From NCBI GenBank assembly GCA_019096065.1, contig JAGUCH010000001.1, positions 9,300,001 to 9,364,000 on the forward strand: a stretch of 64,000 nt of DNA, given 5' to 3'. Below the pieces are notes generated by a model. That model ran no database searches. It saw only the letters and a list, made by a program, of their open reading frames with translations, and was not told the DNA's origin. A program made the translations under genes and the position numbers. Positions 58,601 through 64,000 of the stretch are shown piece after piece (position 1 is the stretch's first letter; each line of letters begins with the position of its first letter). This stretch comes from Paracyclopina nana. Its lineage: Eukaryota; Arthropoda; Copepoda; Cyclopoida; Cyclopettidae.

Positions 58601-60129
58601 GCTTCATTGCATCGGGGCAAATAGCTTTGTAAGATTGTAATTGCCTCAAATCGATACCTTTAAGAAAATAAATATAAGCAATGATTATAACTATGCTCAT
58701 AAAAAGTACTGCAAGGAGGCAAATTGCAGAATGCATGTTCAATTCTCTCTTGAGTGTCATTCCCACACCTATTGGGCGAAATGCATGTCAGTTTACGTTG
58801 CTTAACTCCAATCCCGCAGGTTGCGCTGCATTCTGACCAATCTTCAAAAGTCCAATCAAATCCTAGAAGTTGAAAGTTGTGTGTTTGCACAAAGAAATTA
58901 ATAGAAACCTTAATTATACCGTCAAAGCAACTGTTTTCACTTGTTTTGCAGACATATCCCGAGCAGATAACTCTGCTTTTTTGCACGCCATTAATGCATC
59001 GAGATGAAACCTTGATCTGAGCCAACTCATGCTCTTGTGAGACTGAAGCGAAAGTCCAAACAGAAATGATAATCATTTCAACCGTAGATTCACTTACAGC
59101 TGACGCAGTTCCCAGTATGGCAGGCAATGCAAGATGCACCATTGCAGCATTGAGCCAATGGATTTGGCATTGATGCTTCATTATAATTAAATGGACACAG
59201 ACCTTATTAGAATGTGGAAATAAAAGTCAATCAAATCAAAATGCAGGGATGCACAGCTGCTCACCGCAAGATTTTGCTCCTACGTATCCATGGTCATGCT
59301 CCGTGTATGCGTAGTCTGACGAGAGAAAGGTTGATGCTGGATACAGAAGGCAAACGCTTGTGTCGTAGAAGTAGGCATAACTGAAACATTCTTCGCTGAT
59401 TTGGCATAACGTCTGGCAATCCCAAACATCCATGATTTCTATAAAGCAAATTATTCGCTATAAAAAATGGAAAAGCCTGAACATTACTCGTGAATTACCT
59501 GTTACGTTGGTTGGCCTTGCCGTATCGCCCACTATCACAACTTGCACTTTTCCCAATATGCAGGGAGGCCCTTGCATCAAATCGATGAATATAGAATTCG
59601 CTGCATCAATTTATCTTAAAAATACATGTATGTTTACCATAAGGTTCATATTCAAAAAGATAAGGCTGCCGGTTTCCTGAAAATTCGAACGAAAGGCTCC
59701 CATTTCTATTCTCAACGTTGAGGAATATTCCAGATCCTTGTGGTTTGAATATTTGGAGGCCATTTTCGAGAACCAACATATTGCCGTTAACATGCGCTTG
59801 AATTGAATTGTTTCTTGGGATCTTAGGGTCTAAAGGAACGTCTTGAAAGGATACTTTTTCTTGGTATAGTATATTGAGTTGACTAGCTTACCATCGATCA
59901 CTTCATTCATCAAATAAGGAGAGTAAAAATTCCCCTGCCCAATGAGGGCGTCGAGGTTATTATCAGAACTCATGAGAGGAGAAACGCATTTTAAATGCAC
60001 TGAACCGTTCCTTGTCGGAAATTGGTAATGGCTGGTCGATATGGCTGGGCTTGGGCACTCGAAAGCATCATTTGATTTTAAAGCCACAACAAGAAAGGCA
60101 ACGAGTACTTCTAGTCTTACCAGAGCCAT
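43654..60129 (-). CDS. Large secreted multidomain protein: PAN-like, kelch-like, discoidin-like and eight TSP1 domains; BEL element in one intron
   Basis: Nineteen exons, 1356 aa by phase: 60129-59892, 59853-59638, 59600-59499, 59438-59265, 59202-59098, 59042-58920, 58862-58710, 58657-58592, 58532-58230, 58176-57867, 57809-57229, 57168-56710, 56656-56495, 56425-56258, then across the BEL element 44848-44678, 44557-44366, 44304-44119, 44068-43889, 43835-43654. Nearly all introns are phase 1, typical of exon-shuffled extracellular modules. A signal peptide (LVRLEVLVAFLVVAL) is followed by an unassigned region, a PAN/Apple-like exon (VWDCQTLCQISEECFSYAYF), TSP1 (DWSECSATCGIG), kelch-like repeats (DFAIIGGLDEEENPHKTAFV), a discoidin/fucolectin-like exon (INPWLNLDLGNPRVITAVLV ... 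GRFLTIQQLGE), then seven tandem TSP1 repeats with W-x-x-W and RSRNCSNPPP-type motifs. No transmembrane anchor, so probably matrix or haemolymph. Some weak donors (GTACTT, GTAGAG) leave individual joins uncertain. Confidence 0.72.
44849..46161. other. Intron sequence left of the BEL element
   Basis: Part of the TSP1-gene intron (44849-56257). No exon or repeat is recognised. It ends in CTACG, the left target duplication. Confidence 0.5.
46157..46161. repeat. BEL target-site duplication, left copy (CTACG)
   Basis: Identical to 55759-55763; a 5-bp duplication is usual for BEL/Pao. Confidence 0.9.
46162..46395 (-). repeat. BEL 3' LTR
   Basis: 234 bp, TG...CA ends. It differs from the 5' LTR at one base (plus strand CAACGAG here, CAACAAG in the other). 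Confidence 0.95.
46389..46985 (-). CDS. Extra BEL ORF Y, proline-rich acidic protein
   Basis: ATG at 46985 opens 198 codons. It is in the same frame as the end of ORF X, separated from it only by the TGA at 47034, so X and Y may once have been one protein. It is Ser/Thr/Pro-rich (SATITSSSSTSLEPGSEPS), with PPPP runs and an acidic stretch (KREEGEEDEGDCDMAEADH). The frame runs through the polypurine tract and its stop is made by the first bases of the 3' LTR. No known domain. Confidence 0.55.
   Translation of the reverse strand: MEAGSNDSWKPPRHSAASATITSSSSTSLEPGSEPSMTSGPTTTPSGSDFDSAPSSDVEAARRKILPFDEVLLKVDDAPPAASMANALLTQPFAPIAPLKVEIPPPDSELMPPPVPQPLLLQMARSSAASQPQPPLRLATPIPPPPGSKAGPRLSKPIGEDLLKREEGEEDEGDCDMAEADHLLGDHYGDVPPPAGNV
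46396..46404 (-). other. Polypurine tract
   Basis: The sense strand AGCGGGGAA directly abuts the 3' LTR (TGTTTGAG). It is short but at the required position. Confidence 0.65.
47034..47802 (-). CDS. Extra BEL ORF X, unrecognised, with a frame break
   Basis: ATG at 47802 opens 190 codons to a TGA at 47230-47232. The peptide is basic (MAHQSSTSMNRKRNYRFSFN) with a Leu-rich middle (HLKKRLDWVKLDSLRLLYLS). One register over, the reading frame is open for roughly another 60 codons (47231-47037) with convincing composition, ending in TGA at 47034-47036. The protein was therefore probably about 250 aa and this copy is frameshifted near 47235. There is no transmembrane segment or signal peptide, so it is not an obvious envelope. 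No family is recognised. Confidence 0.6.
47901..47910 (-). promoter_or_regulatory. TATA box upstream of the post-pol ORF (putative internal promoter)
   Basis: The sense strand reads CTATAAATAG followed by CTCACGTGGG (an E-box), about 100 nt before the ATG at 47802. The position fits a Pol II start near 47870. Not proven. Confidence 0.45.
48242..50428 (-). CDS. BEL RNase H C-terminal part and integrase
   Basis: Same frame as RT after the TGA at 50429. RNase H motifs: IPKAELMGAVCAAQ, YYLDSQCTLQWI, NKNPADLGTRSL. The integrase zinc-binding domain is VHEVNHAPLRETI...RHCLICN (HHCC). The core has acidic residues in SISIDFAGPIKV, VRSDNAAQF and NNGLAERMVGLAK (D, D, E). The C-terminal part is the usual BEL extension (LGELCLIMQSPDAKKTWQVP). 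It ends at 48242. Confidence 0.92.
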   Translation of the reverse strand, partial: TFYKTDDENELIKAHLIIAKKKLISFSGRSIPKAELMGAVCAAQIVPNVVKNLKLVNYEVPKENIHYYLDSQCTLQWIKFTSRRLEQFIATRLALIRETTDKSQWHYVRTNKNPADLGTRSLTLDEFLSQQNFWFKGNNLENPDYDFDEENFDEMPEEDQNEMRNSFARICLFSHLKLKNYTPFMSFDNIRALFKLDASWPEKQPHDLIKSVSKRVIIFTETYLKTHFNDLSKLLKRVSTLENGKFRLCARRLASPDCTGETRKKLESFNLKAKRPLPQKLRSALIFIIKEAQTAAFSRESSNLKAELASFNAKLDANGIVRGESRVEDFSALSVFQKRPIILDKDCHLTKLLVQNVHEVNHAPLRETIMEVNRFFQIKGLRVLAKNIIRHCLICNLTKGKPYQSQHMAPLPDSKLETLKLFESISIDFAGPIKVKIGRAIHKYYLLIIVCQQTHAFHMEITESMATEHIITALQRFCSKRRTPKSVRSDNAAQFCCARKLLLPDMNTIQNTLNIENCEFSPVYSPQNNGLAERMVGLAKARLPCLESYEFSHDELMTASEMIIDLINNRPVNPIETDKIEGILCINDLIKAGLNFDNSVLEVKDENRFMNLYLNIRDIIDTYWQQWTTAIINDLKKFPKWTKFRDNPKLGELCLIMQSPDAKKTWQVPPRYDWKWGRITKLIPDKDELVRKCEVLIAQDQSKTKKNKIKPAKPDVYSIRQLIPLNIL
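50429..51664 (-). CDS. BEL reverse transcriptase and start of RNase H
   Basis: About 411 codons. RT motifs: VRVCMDAARPFGKNKVSLN, GYIADAEKMFLNIHL, ESWVFGNAASPYAALYTM and the YMDD box (ECLYMDDILFS). RNase H begins with IHAFCDASCKAYCVAVYI and is cut by TGA at 50429-50431. It overlaps the end of the protease frame, needing a +1 change of register near 51630-51664. Confidence 0.92.
   Translation of the reverse strand: MPKATKKWIHHPDPPPLPNNYYQVYTFEKKQEDKLGSENMKQVDKAIEDMVKHGALRLLRDDENKLIGFYIPRVMVVKLDRLTMKVRVCMDAARPFGKNKVSLNSQVMTGQKLQGDIWSIWMRFRMGLKGYIADAEKMFLNIHLSEKDKKFHRLIHRGQAYQFESWVFGNAASPYAALYTMKEISKEGNLHPLTEYVFNECLYMDDILFSCDKTSDALAVYKDVKNVHAKSRMVFKKWVSNDKDFMSQIESSDWHPTFDLKSKTPDVKALGIKWISSDDTISFQPLKTKLTDDDLKIVTRRYITSVVAQIFDPQDLLAPFTLKGRLITQEVWGLNDTLKLGWDDKLIDYKEKDERFEPILSAFQNYVNDGCRINEIALPRYISVNPDSITKREIHAFCDASCKAYCVAVYI
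51627..52462 (-). CDS. BEL aspartic protease and linker, interrupted by an in-frame TGA
   Basis: In the -1 frame relative to gag. The protease flap region has MVLDEASSNTFIS, where BEL proteases usually have DEGS or DSG; the Gly is Ala here. The frame is broken by TGA at 52152-52154 and then continues in the same frame with NYEKLKRQFDFLKPINFPR and EILLGIN, which are typical BEL sequence after the protease. It closes at 51627, while RT is one base out of register. Confidence 0.8.
52430..52933 (-). CDS. BEL nucleocapsid zinc-knuckle region
   Basis: In frame with gag after the TAA at 52934. It carries two classic CX2CX4HX4C knuckles (CPVCNKDNHTLPKC and CMRCLTSKHRRNTC) and a third Cys/His cluster (CKACNGPHHGLMH). 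It ends in TAG at 52430-52432, beyond a slippery heptamer at 52463-52469. It has no ATG of its own near its start, so it would be made only as part of Gag. Confidence 0.85.
   Translation of the reverse strand, partial: EKTLKTDAPTGAKPKKKAEPTLLVHSDSDTEVESDYSSDFSETCLATATRDETLSSCPVCNKDNHTLPKCRVFYKMAAKDKYEKCIEKGVCMRCLTSKHRRNTCKAPKCKACNGPHHGLMHKHFDNRQKDSMSRNIDKKLEKIETTLATLLERNSFLESSEPSAAIT
52463..52469 (-). promoter_or_regulatory. Putative -1 ribosomal frameshift site, T TTT TTA
   Basis: On the sense strand the nucleocapsid frame reads AGT TTT TTA. This is the same heptamer and register as the classical retroviral -1 site. It lies 30 nt before the Gag-frame stop (52430-52432). The -1 frame is the protease frame and is open from here through 52155. 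I could not establish a downstream stem or pseudoknot by eye. Confidence 0.6.
52934..54871 (-). CDS. gag: BEL Gag (matrix/capsid part)
   Basis: ATG at 54871 opens 645 codons, ending in TAA at 52934-52936. The N-terminal half is acidic and coiled, with DUF1759-like capsid character in the second half (FKLKFSGNMGDYQDFKDRFF, YLLNKLSGLRPLDHTNKDLL). A proline- and asparagine-rich linker lies in between. The nucleocapsid knuckles follow in the same frame directly after the TAA, so this stop separates the two Gag parts in this copy. Confidence 0.9.
   Translation of the reverse strand: MAENVLNSTSHSSDENKSGSNWTSTASDIENELQALFKVFEDWYQIPIKTMKANVKSKIKELKALRPKLTVLQDSINAVFQMPYGDYEDGEMRDLKAIDLDKELQKLMIRRRAWIAKFKVYQAEYEKLHPDESQVSLAESSYVCDWNNVSLSKLPDMGDKTMEELLEKPEKLRSDENEESLHMSIDKSSTTQKPGSIDTSIPENARANENYEQFKQLIADLKKTIENYEKDPNPDLFKSRTELLSELENKIALKAQEAKEAFKHAKLEPRQISSYQGHITQFRSGSSALIRKLKLPQPAAPIPTPTSTPAPPPKQVQKEQEVSNPDEKDMKSFEKRAFEDLEITIHRQNMKAPKLELTPNPPKNENWPISQIKGPNPNVQGNGNDNCSGNNNARPENSHRRRSSRHRSPSPLDEEEEEFITVKTERNAFLRKTEKDPITEWSDIYKRAFKMSQIFIQRKEKLPKDTDSFKLKFSGNMGDYQDFKDRFFLKVIKNTTISPANKLMILGDSVEGEALTEVKDCKPLNLENLANALERLDILFADQKGRKGYLLNKLSGLRPLDHTNKDLLIEYKDVIYDLWKHYRDEGIRRKCNPELGIESIFFGIQWKEPSKMAYETYIESKDLEKSITSVLQFMEWHMSLNRLNA
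54872..55510 (-). other. BEL 5' leader between primer site and gag
   Basis: Untranslated leader. It contains related blocks with the word CTGTTGCCGTCTA (plus strand, around 55345-55440), suggesting an imperfect internal repeat, and a TATAAAAAG on the sense strand near 55410. Small ORFs here have no recognised homology. Confidence 0.6.
55511..55524 (-). other. Primer binding site, lysine tRNA type
   Basis: Immediately inside the 5' LTR the sense strand reads TGGCGCCCAACGTT. The first 13 bases match the complement of the 3' end of arthropod tRNA-Lys as used by many BEL and related elements (from general knowledge). Confidence 0.8.
55525..55758 (-). repeat. BEL 5' LTR
   Basis: 234 bp, same ends as the other LTR. 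The sense strand has a TATATATTTT-type AT-rich motif that could serve as a promoter, but no start site is shown. Confidence 0.95.
55759..55763. repeat. BEL target-site duplication, right copy (CTACG)
   Basis: Identical to 46157-46161. Confidence 0.9.
55910..56014. repeat. Small hairpin flanked by an 11-bp direct repeat
   Basis: 55921-56007 forms a hairpin (TAGGGTTCTAGAAATTCCTC against GAGGAATTTCTAGAGCCCTA). It is bracketed by CTAGTGTAAAT (55910-55920) and CTAGTGCAAAT (56004-56014). It lies about 150 bp from the BEL insertion, in the same intron. Likely a tiny MITE. Confidence 0.7.
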
Positions 60130-60559
60130 ATCTGATAAACTTCAGAATTTGAAATTCTGCTCACCTTTCCAAACTCACCGCAATTCTTTCCCGCACTATC
60201 TCACAGTGAACTGTCGTTGGCTTGAGAGTGGTGATATTAGAATAGTTTTCAAGTAATTATTCAAGGAAAGTAGGAAATGTGCATTTTTCGTTATTACGAC
60301 AGCCTACTTACGTTTTAGAGTCCATTATTGCATTAAGACTTTGCGCAAAATTGACATGATGAGAAAAGTTTCGTTTGCATTCGTATTGTCACGTGTTTCC
60401 ATGAAACCTCGTTCCTACTTCAATTTAGCTTTTTGGTTTCATAAGCTCAATATGTGTACATTATAGTGCAGCATATCGAATCAACTTTCACAAAGGCCAC
60501 AATTAGGGCTTAAGTGCAAAAATAATGACTAGGAAAGAAAGATAGGTTGCATTAAAGTT

Positions 60560-61718
60560 TTATTTCACTTCGCCATCTTGGCCTTGAGCAAGGCCATCTT
60601 GGCCTAAAAGTGCAGAGGCAATAAACAGATTCAAAAAGATCAGGAGGAAAAAGTAATCAGAACCATAGTCAATTCGCAAGACGTTGATGAACTTGGCGTT
60701 TCTAGAAATTGAGATGAGAAATCTTCCATTCCATCTAAAGCTCATCAATTGATTTGTGGTCTCGGACAATTTTCGCATTGCAAAGCCATCCAAAAGCCAT
60801 GCTTGCGAGCTGCTGTCCTGAAAAGTAGGGTTCAAGTGCAAGGAAACTCAAATGCAAATAAGAGTACTTACTAGAATGAAATCCCAATTAGAACAAATCA
60901 GTTCATTTTTCTTGATGTGTTGATGCGGATCAAATCGATTCCTATTAAAGTTGAGAATCGCCTCTTTCATTTCTTCTCTGGAAAGCATCTTTGCCTGAAT
61001 GTCAGACTTGATTTGTTTTTGAAACTCTGCCATTTTCTGATCACTCTCCACAATTTTCTCGCGGATGAAGTTTGCTGCTGGGAAAGACAAGGTGCAAATT
61101 CTAGCATTGCTCCCCTTGTACCTTTCAATCCAGGAAAAGACTATGTCATCTCTAGGAGTGCAAACTTGTTCACGAGTTGAAGGGCTCATAAACCTTGGAT
61201 CTTGGGCTATAAGGCCAACTAATTTTTGGTGGCAAGTCTCCGTTAGTCCCAAGGTTTTAAGGCTTTCTTCGACATCCTCTTCAGCAAACGCCCTAGTCAC
61301 TGAGTCAATGGCAAACAAGCATCCTTAAAATCAAGACTTTCGCATCATTTTCTGCCTTAAAAAGCTACTGATTTCTTGCACACGATTTTAAAATGGATCA
61401 AAAGATCCTCTTAACTAAGTCACTTTGAAAGCCAGAAAATGAGCGATATCAATCTTGGCTGCCTTCTAAGAATTCTTCAGTATCGAGTTCACCGATAGAT
61501 TTTATGTTCTGATTCGTCTTCCCGTGAAGTATGATGGAGGCAATGACTTGGATGTTGGGAGACTTAGTGAAATTGGAAAAGTCCGAGTAATTTTTACCCA
61601 CAGTGGTGAATGAAGGGAAATTGAGATTTGACGCTTCATAAGAGCTGCATAGACGAACCGAACAGAATGTTGGCTTGCTCAGCCTCAAAAGGCCGCGCAA
61701 CGGCCTAATTTGAGCCAT
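60560..61718 (-). CDS. Four-exon gene, 291 aa, family uncertain (weakly COMMD-like)
   Basis: Exons 61718-61493, 61323-60872, 60817-60664 and 60603-60560 join in phases 1, 0, 1. The N-terminus is basic and hydrophobic (MAQIRPLRGLLRLSKPTFCS), compatible with a mitochondrial presequence. IKSIGCLFAIDSVTRAFAEE followed by LKTLGLTETCHQKLVGLI resembles the helical N-domain of COMMD proteins, and FRWNGRFLISISRN the start of a COMM domain, but about 120 residues of unusual sequence lie between. The assignment is weak. Its TAA stop (60560-60562) is part of an AATAAA poly(A) signal. The first donor (ATCG/GTGAAC) is moderate. Confidence 0.5.
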
Positions 61719-62082
61719 TTTGAAGGCTGGATAAAGATCGGAGACCTTTACGATTCTTCGAAGGTGACTTCTTCCATAAGTCTGTGTTTACGTTGATTTC
61801 GCAACATTTTTTCACTTTTCCCGCAACCTCACGAGAGTGGCAAAAAGCTGAAACAAACAGTTCAAATGAGCGCAACTCAACCATTGAGATGAGAAAAATG
61901 GCAGAGTGGTTTTCTACATAACTTTATTAAGTAGTATGGCGTTTTTTGAAAGCTTTAGAAGATAACCAGATCGGTTTGCCCAACTCACTTTGTCAGGAAG
62001 CTTCCTTTGAATAGCGATTATCAACAAATTAGCTTATGAGTAAACTTTGCGCGACGAATTTTTAAAAAGACCACTACTGATA

Positions 62083-62286
62083 ATGGAAGTTATGATGCCT
62101 GTGGCGGATCCGACTCCAGAGAATAGCTGCGCCCGGATTTTGTGGAACGGGTGTCTCTCAATGATGCGTTGCGTTGTCTGCTGCCTTCAGTGGTGAGTCA
62201 AATGTTTATTTATGCTCCTCTTTTAAATAATAAACCCTTCAATATACTTATGTTTTAGCTTCTCGTTGTGCAACGGCTCTAATTAA
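62083..62286 (+). CDS. Possible 45-aa Cys-rich protein, two exons
   Basis: Exon 1 62083-62192 (ATG GAA GTT ATG ATG, donor TG/GTGAGT) and exon 2 62259-62286 (acceptor TATGTTTTAG) join in phase 2. The 45-aa product has nine cysteines, eight of them in the C-terminal half (WNGCLSMMRCVVCCLQCFSL). It could be a palmitoylated or membrane-associated micropeptide, or just a 5' exon of something larger. AATAAA at about 62608 would serve as its poly(A) signal. It is divergent from the gene at 60560-61718. Confidence 0.35.
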
Positions 62287-62629
62287 AGGGTGAAAGGAAA
62301 AGCCAGAAAATTTATTTCATTGCTTGACATTTTATATTGCCAAAAAATGTGATGGCTCAAATATAGCTTGCATTTTTTAACAAGTCGCAGATGTTTTTCA
62401 GCTTTGTATTATTTCTTATAGGAAGAGCTCCACCCAATTTAGTCATGCCACCTTTATCTTCAACAGTTTGCAACACCTTAGGACTTTTAAAGCTGGCACC
62501 TGTAATTTTCCTGAATCGGTTTTTGCTTGTGCTATATTTCTTTGATTTGTCTTTGCATCAAAGGAAAGTCCGAGCAATTTAAGAATGCCAATGTTATGGC
62601 ATGAAATAAAATAAATCCGTAAATGGAGG

Positions 62630-64000
62630 CGATTACTGGGCTCCATGTGGGATCTATTTATTGTCCCTGTTGGCTTGAACGTGATTTTGTCACGAACCAT
62701 TTCATCTCGTAGGTTTACCATTACATCTTTTATGCTGCATTTTGCAATCAAATATCCTCCCAAGAATCGATGAATGTTTCATGTGGAGTAAATACATTAC
62801 TTTGCTCATTTTCAAGATGTTGGCAAAAGCAAATCTCCGGTTGGGATGGAAACCCAAAATTGGTGACCAAAATTGTGAAGGCAAGGCCTGTTTTGAGCAT
62901 CTCAGTGTCTTCCTATCAATCACGTACTGCTAAAATCTGCTGTGGTTTCATGGCAGCAGCCTTGATTTGTCAGCTCAAACCCAGAAAATTGCTTCTTCTT
63001 CTCACACGTTATTTTTATTGACCTTGTTGTATTCATCGAAGGCTAAATCGATTTGAGCGAATAATAATATTAAGAAAAATATATTGAGCATCATCATCAT
63101 TTGGAATTTTGTGCGGTACAATTTCTACATGATAGTAAGCTTTTTCGCGTGTCTCGCACGACTAAAAGAATTTATTAAAGTCACGTTAATTGACTGAAAG
63201 CAATGAGCATGATTTCTAATTCAGAAAAAAGGAAACTTTGTGATTGCGTGACTGCAAGGAAAAAACCGGCGAAAATTTATATGCAGCTCTTCATATAAAG
63301 AAATTGCCGCAAGATCCAGGAACATTTTGCGCCTTGCGATGATTGATACCAGGACATAGTGACCCCTTTTTCAGAACAAAATTCGCAGAATAATTAACAA
63401 GCAGTGGTCGCCACGAGTGATAGAGCATGTTTTTGCAAATGATCAATATTTGCGGGTCACCCGGAATAAATCGTCGTTTCTATTGTGGCTCGTTGATGAA
63501 ATGGCTCATTTCCTAGACATGATGCACACATTTGATATTTGCATTTTTTCTCGCAACTTATTGGCCCCTTTCATTACTATTGAAATTGCTCAAGAGCCGC
63601 TCGTTCCATGTTCTTCTGGGTAATAGTACTACGTGGTGCAACTAAGCGGAGGACTATCGGGCAAAAATCACTTTCTCTTTATCCTCTATGCAAATCGCTT
63701 CCAAATTTCCGAGCGGTGAGATTTTCCCTGAATCTTGATCAATTGGGCACGTTATGGGTACTAATGCAATATTGAGAATGGCCCTCTCGATTCATGTTCC
63801 AAGAAGTGTACTGAATTGTTTGAGCTGATTAGTTATAAGTGAATGACTTGATGAATTCTGGCAAACTCGAGCAATAAATCGCAAACAAACAGGGATGACG
63901 TGAGGCTTCAAGATTTGCTTATCTCCATTCTAAATATAAAAAGGTCAGAATATCAGAGGCCTGATACTTCTTCAGCTGTAGTTGAGTGATCAACAGCATC
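62630..64000. other. Right end, no gene recognised
   Basis: Short ORFs on both strands without motifs. A minus-strand open segment around 62600-62763 looks mildly protein-like but has no supporting exon. Confidence 0.4.

Noticed and set aside
58669..58766. Apparent transmembrane segment (ICLLAVLFMSIVIIIAYIYF) in the TSP1 gene
   Set aside because: It is read in a frame that crosses the end of a TSP1 exon and the short intron after it; the TSP1 frame and phase-1 splicing exclude it.

Overview
The window is nuclear DNA of an invertebrate animal, most likely an arthropod and possibly a crustacean. Genes are split by GT-AG introns, many only about 43-90 nt long. There is an Ebony-type beta-alanyl-amine synthetase (an arthropod pigment and amine enzyme), a full-length SEPSECS, a mitochondrial ArgRS, a PGAM5, an FGF, and a BEL/Pao LTR retrotransposon. 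The sequence is AT-rich, with a GC-rich island at the 5' end of the FGF gene (about 3.6-4.6 kb). The species cannot be named from sequence alone. Exon models were built by eye from homology, splice sites and phase consistency.

Layout. 1-115 may be the tail of a gene entering from the left. 1388-3961 (-) is a three-exon secreted FGF. 7678-10241 is a 2.6-kb element with 700-bp, nearly identical inverted arms. 16066-16927 (-) is a small secreted cysteine-rich ligand resembling Spaetzle-type cystine knots. 19038-32466 (-) is a DUSP11-like RNA phosphatase whose six exons keep phase but are split by a 12-kb intron. That intron contains RARS2 (20443-22691, -), an unrecognised 170-aa gene (23118-23803, -), two palindromic elements, a weak 86-aa gene (-), and a three-exon gene on the opposite strand (28105-30104, +). 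A tRNA-Leu(UAG) gene lies antisense in a later intron of the same phosphatase gene.

33009-33833 (-) is PGAM5. A short Cys/Lys-rich gene (34124-34429, -) is divergent from SEPSECS (34646-38165, +). After a palindrome and a degenerate tRNA come Ebony (39741-42296, +) and a divergent seven-TM receptor (42508-43555, +). The receptor converges tail to tail with a large minus-strand gene (43654-60129) for a secreted protein with PAN/Apple-like, kelch-like, discoidin/fucolectin-like and eight TSP1 domains.

That gene's largest intron holds a 9.6-kb BEL/Pao element (46162-55758) in the same orientation. The element has 234-bp LTRs with one difference, a CTACG target duplication, and gag, protease, RT, RNase H and integrase. 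It also has two unrecognised ORFs between pol and the 3' LTR, with a TATA box upstream of them. Its coding region carries four in-frame stops and two frame breaks. It also has a T TTT TTA slippery heptamer at the gag-pol junction.

The right end has a four-exon gene of uncertain family (60560-61718, -, possibly COMMD-like) and a small divergent Cys-rich ORF (62083-62286, +). The most noteworthy points are the split DUSP11 gene with nested genes, the extra BEL ORFs with a possible internal promoter, the secreted cysteine-rich ligand, and the set of large palindromic elements.
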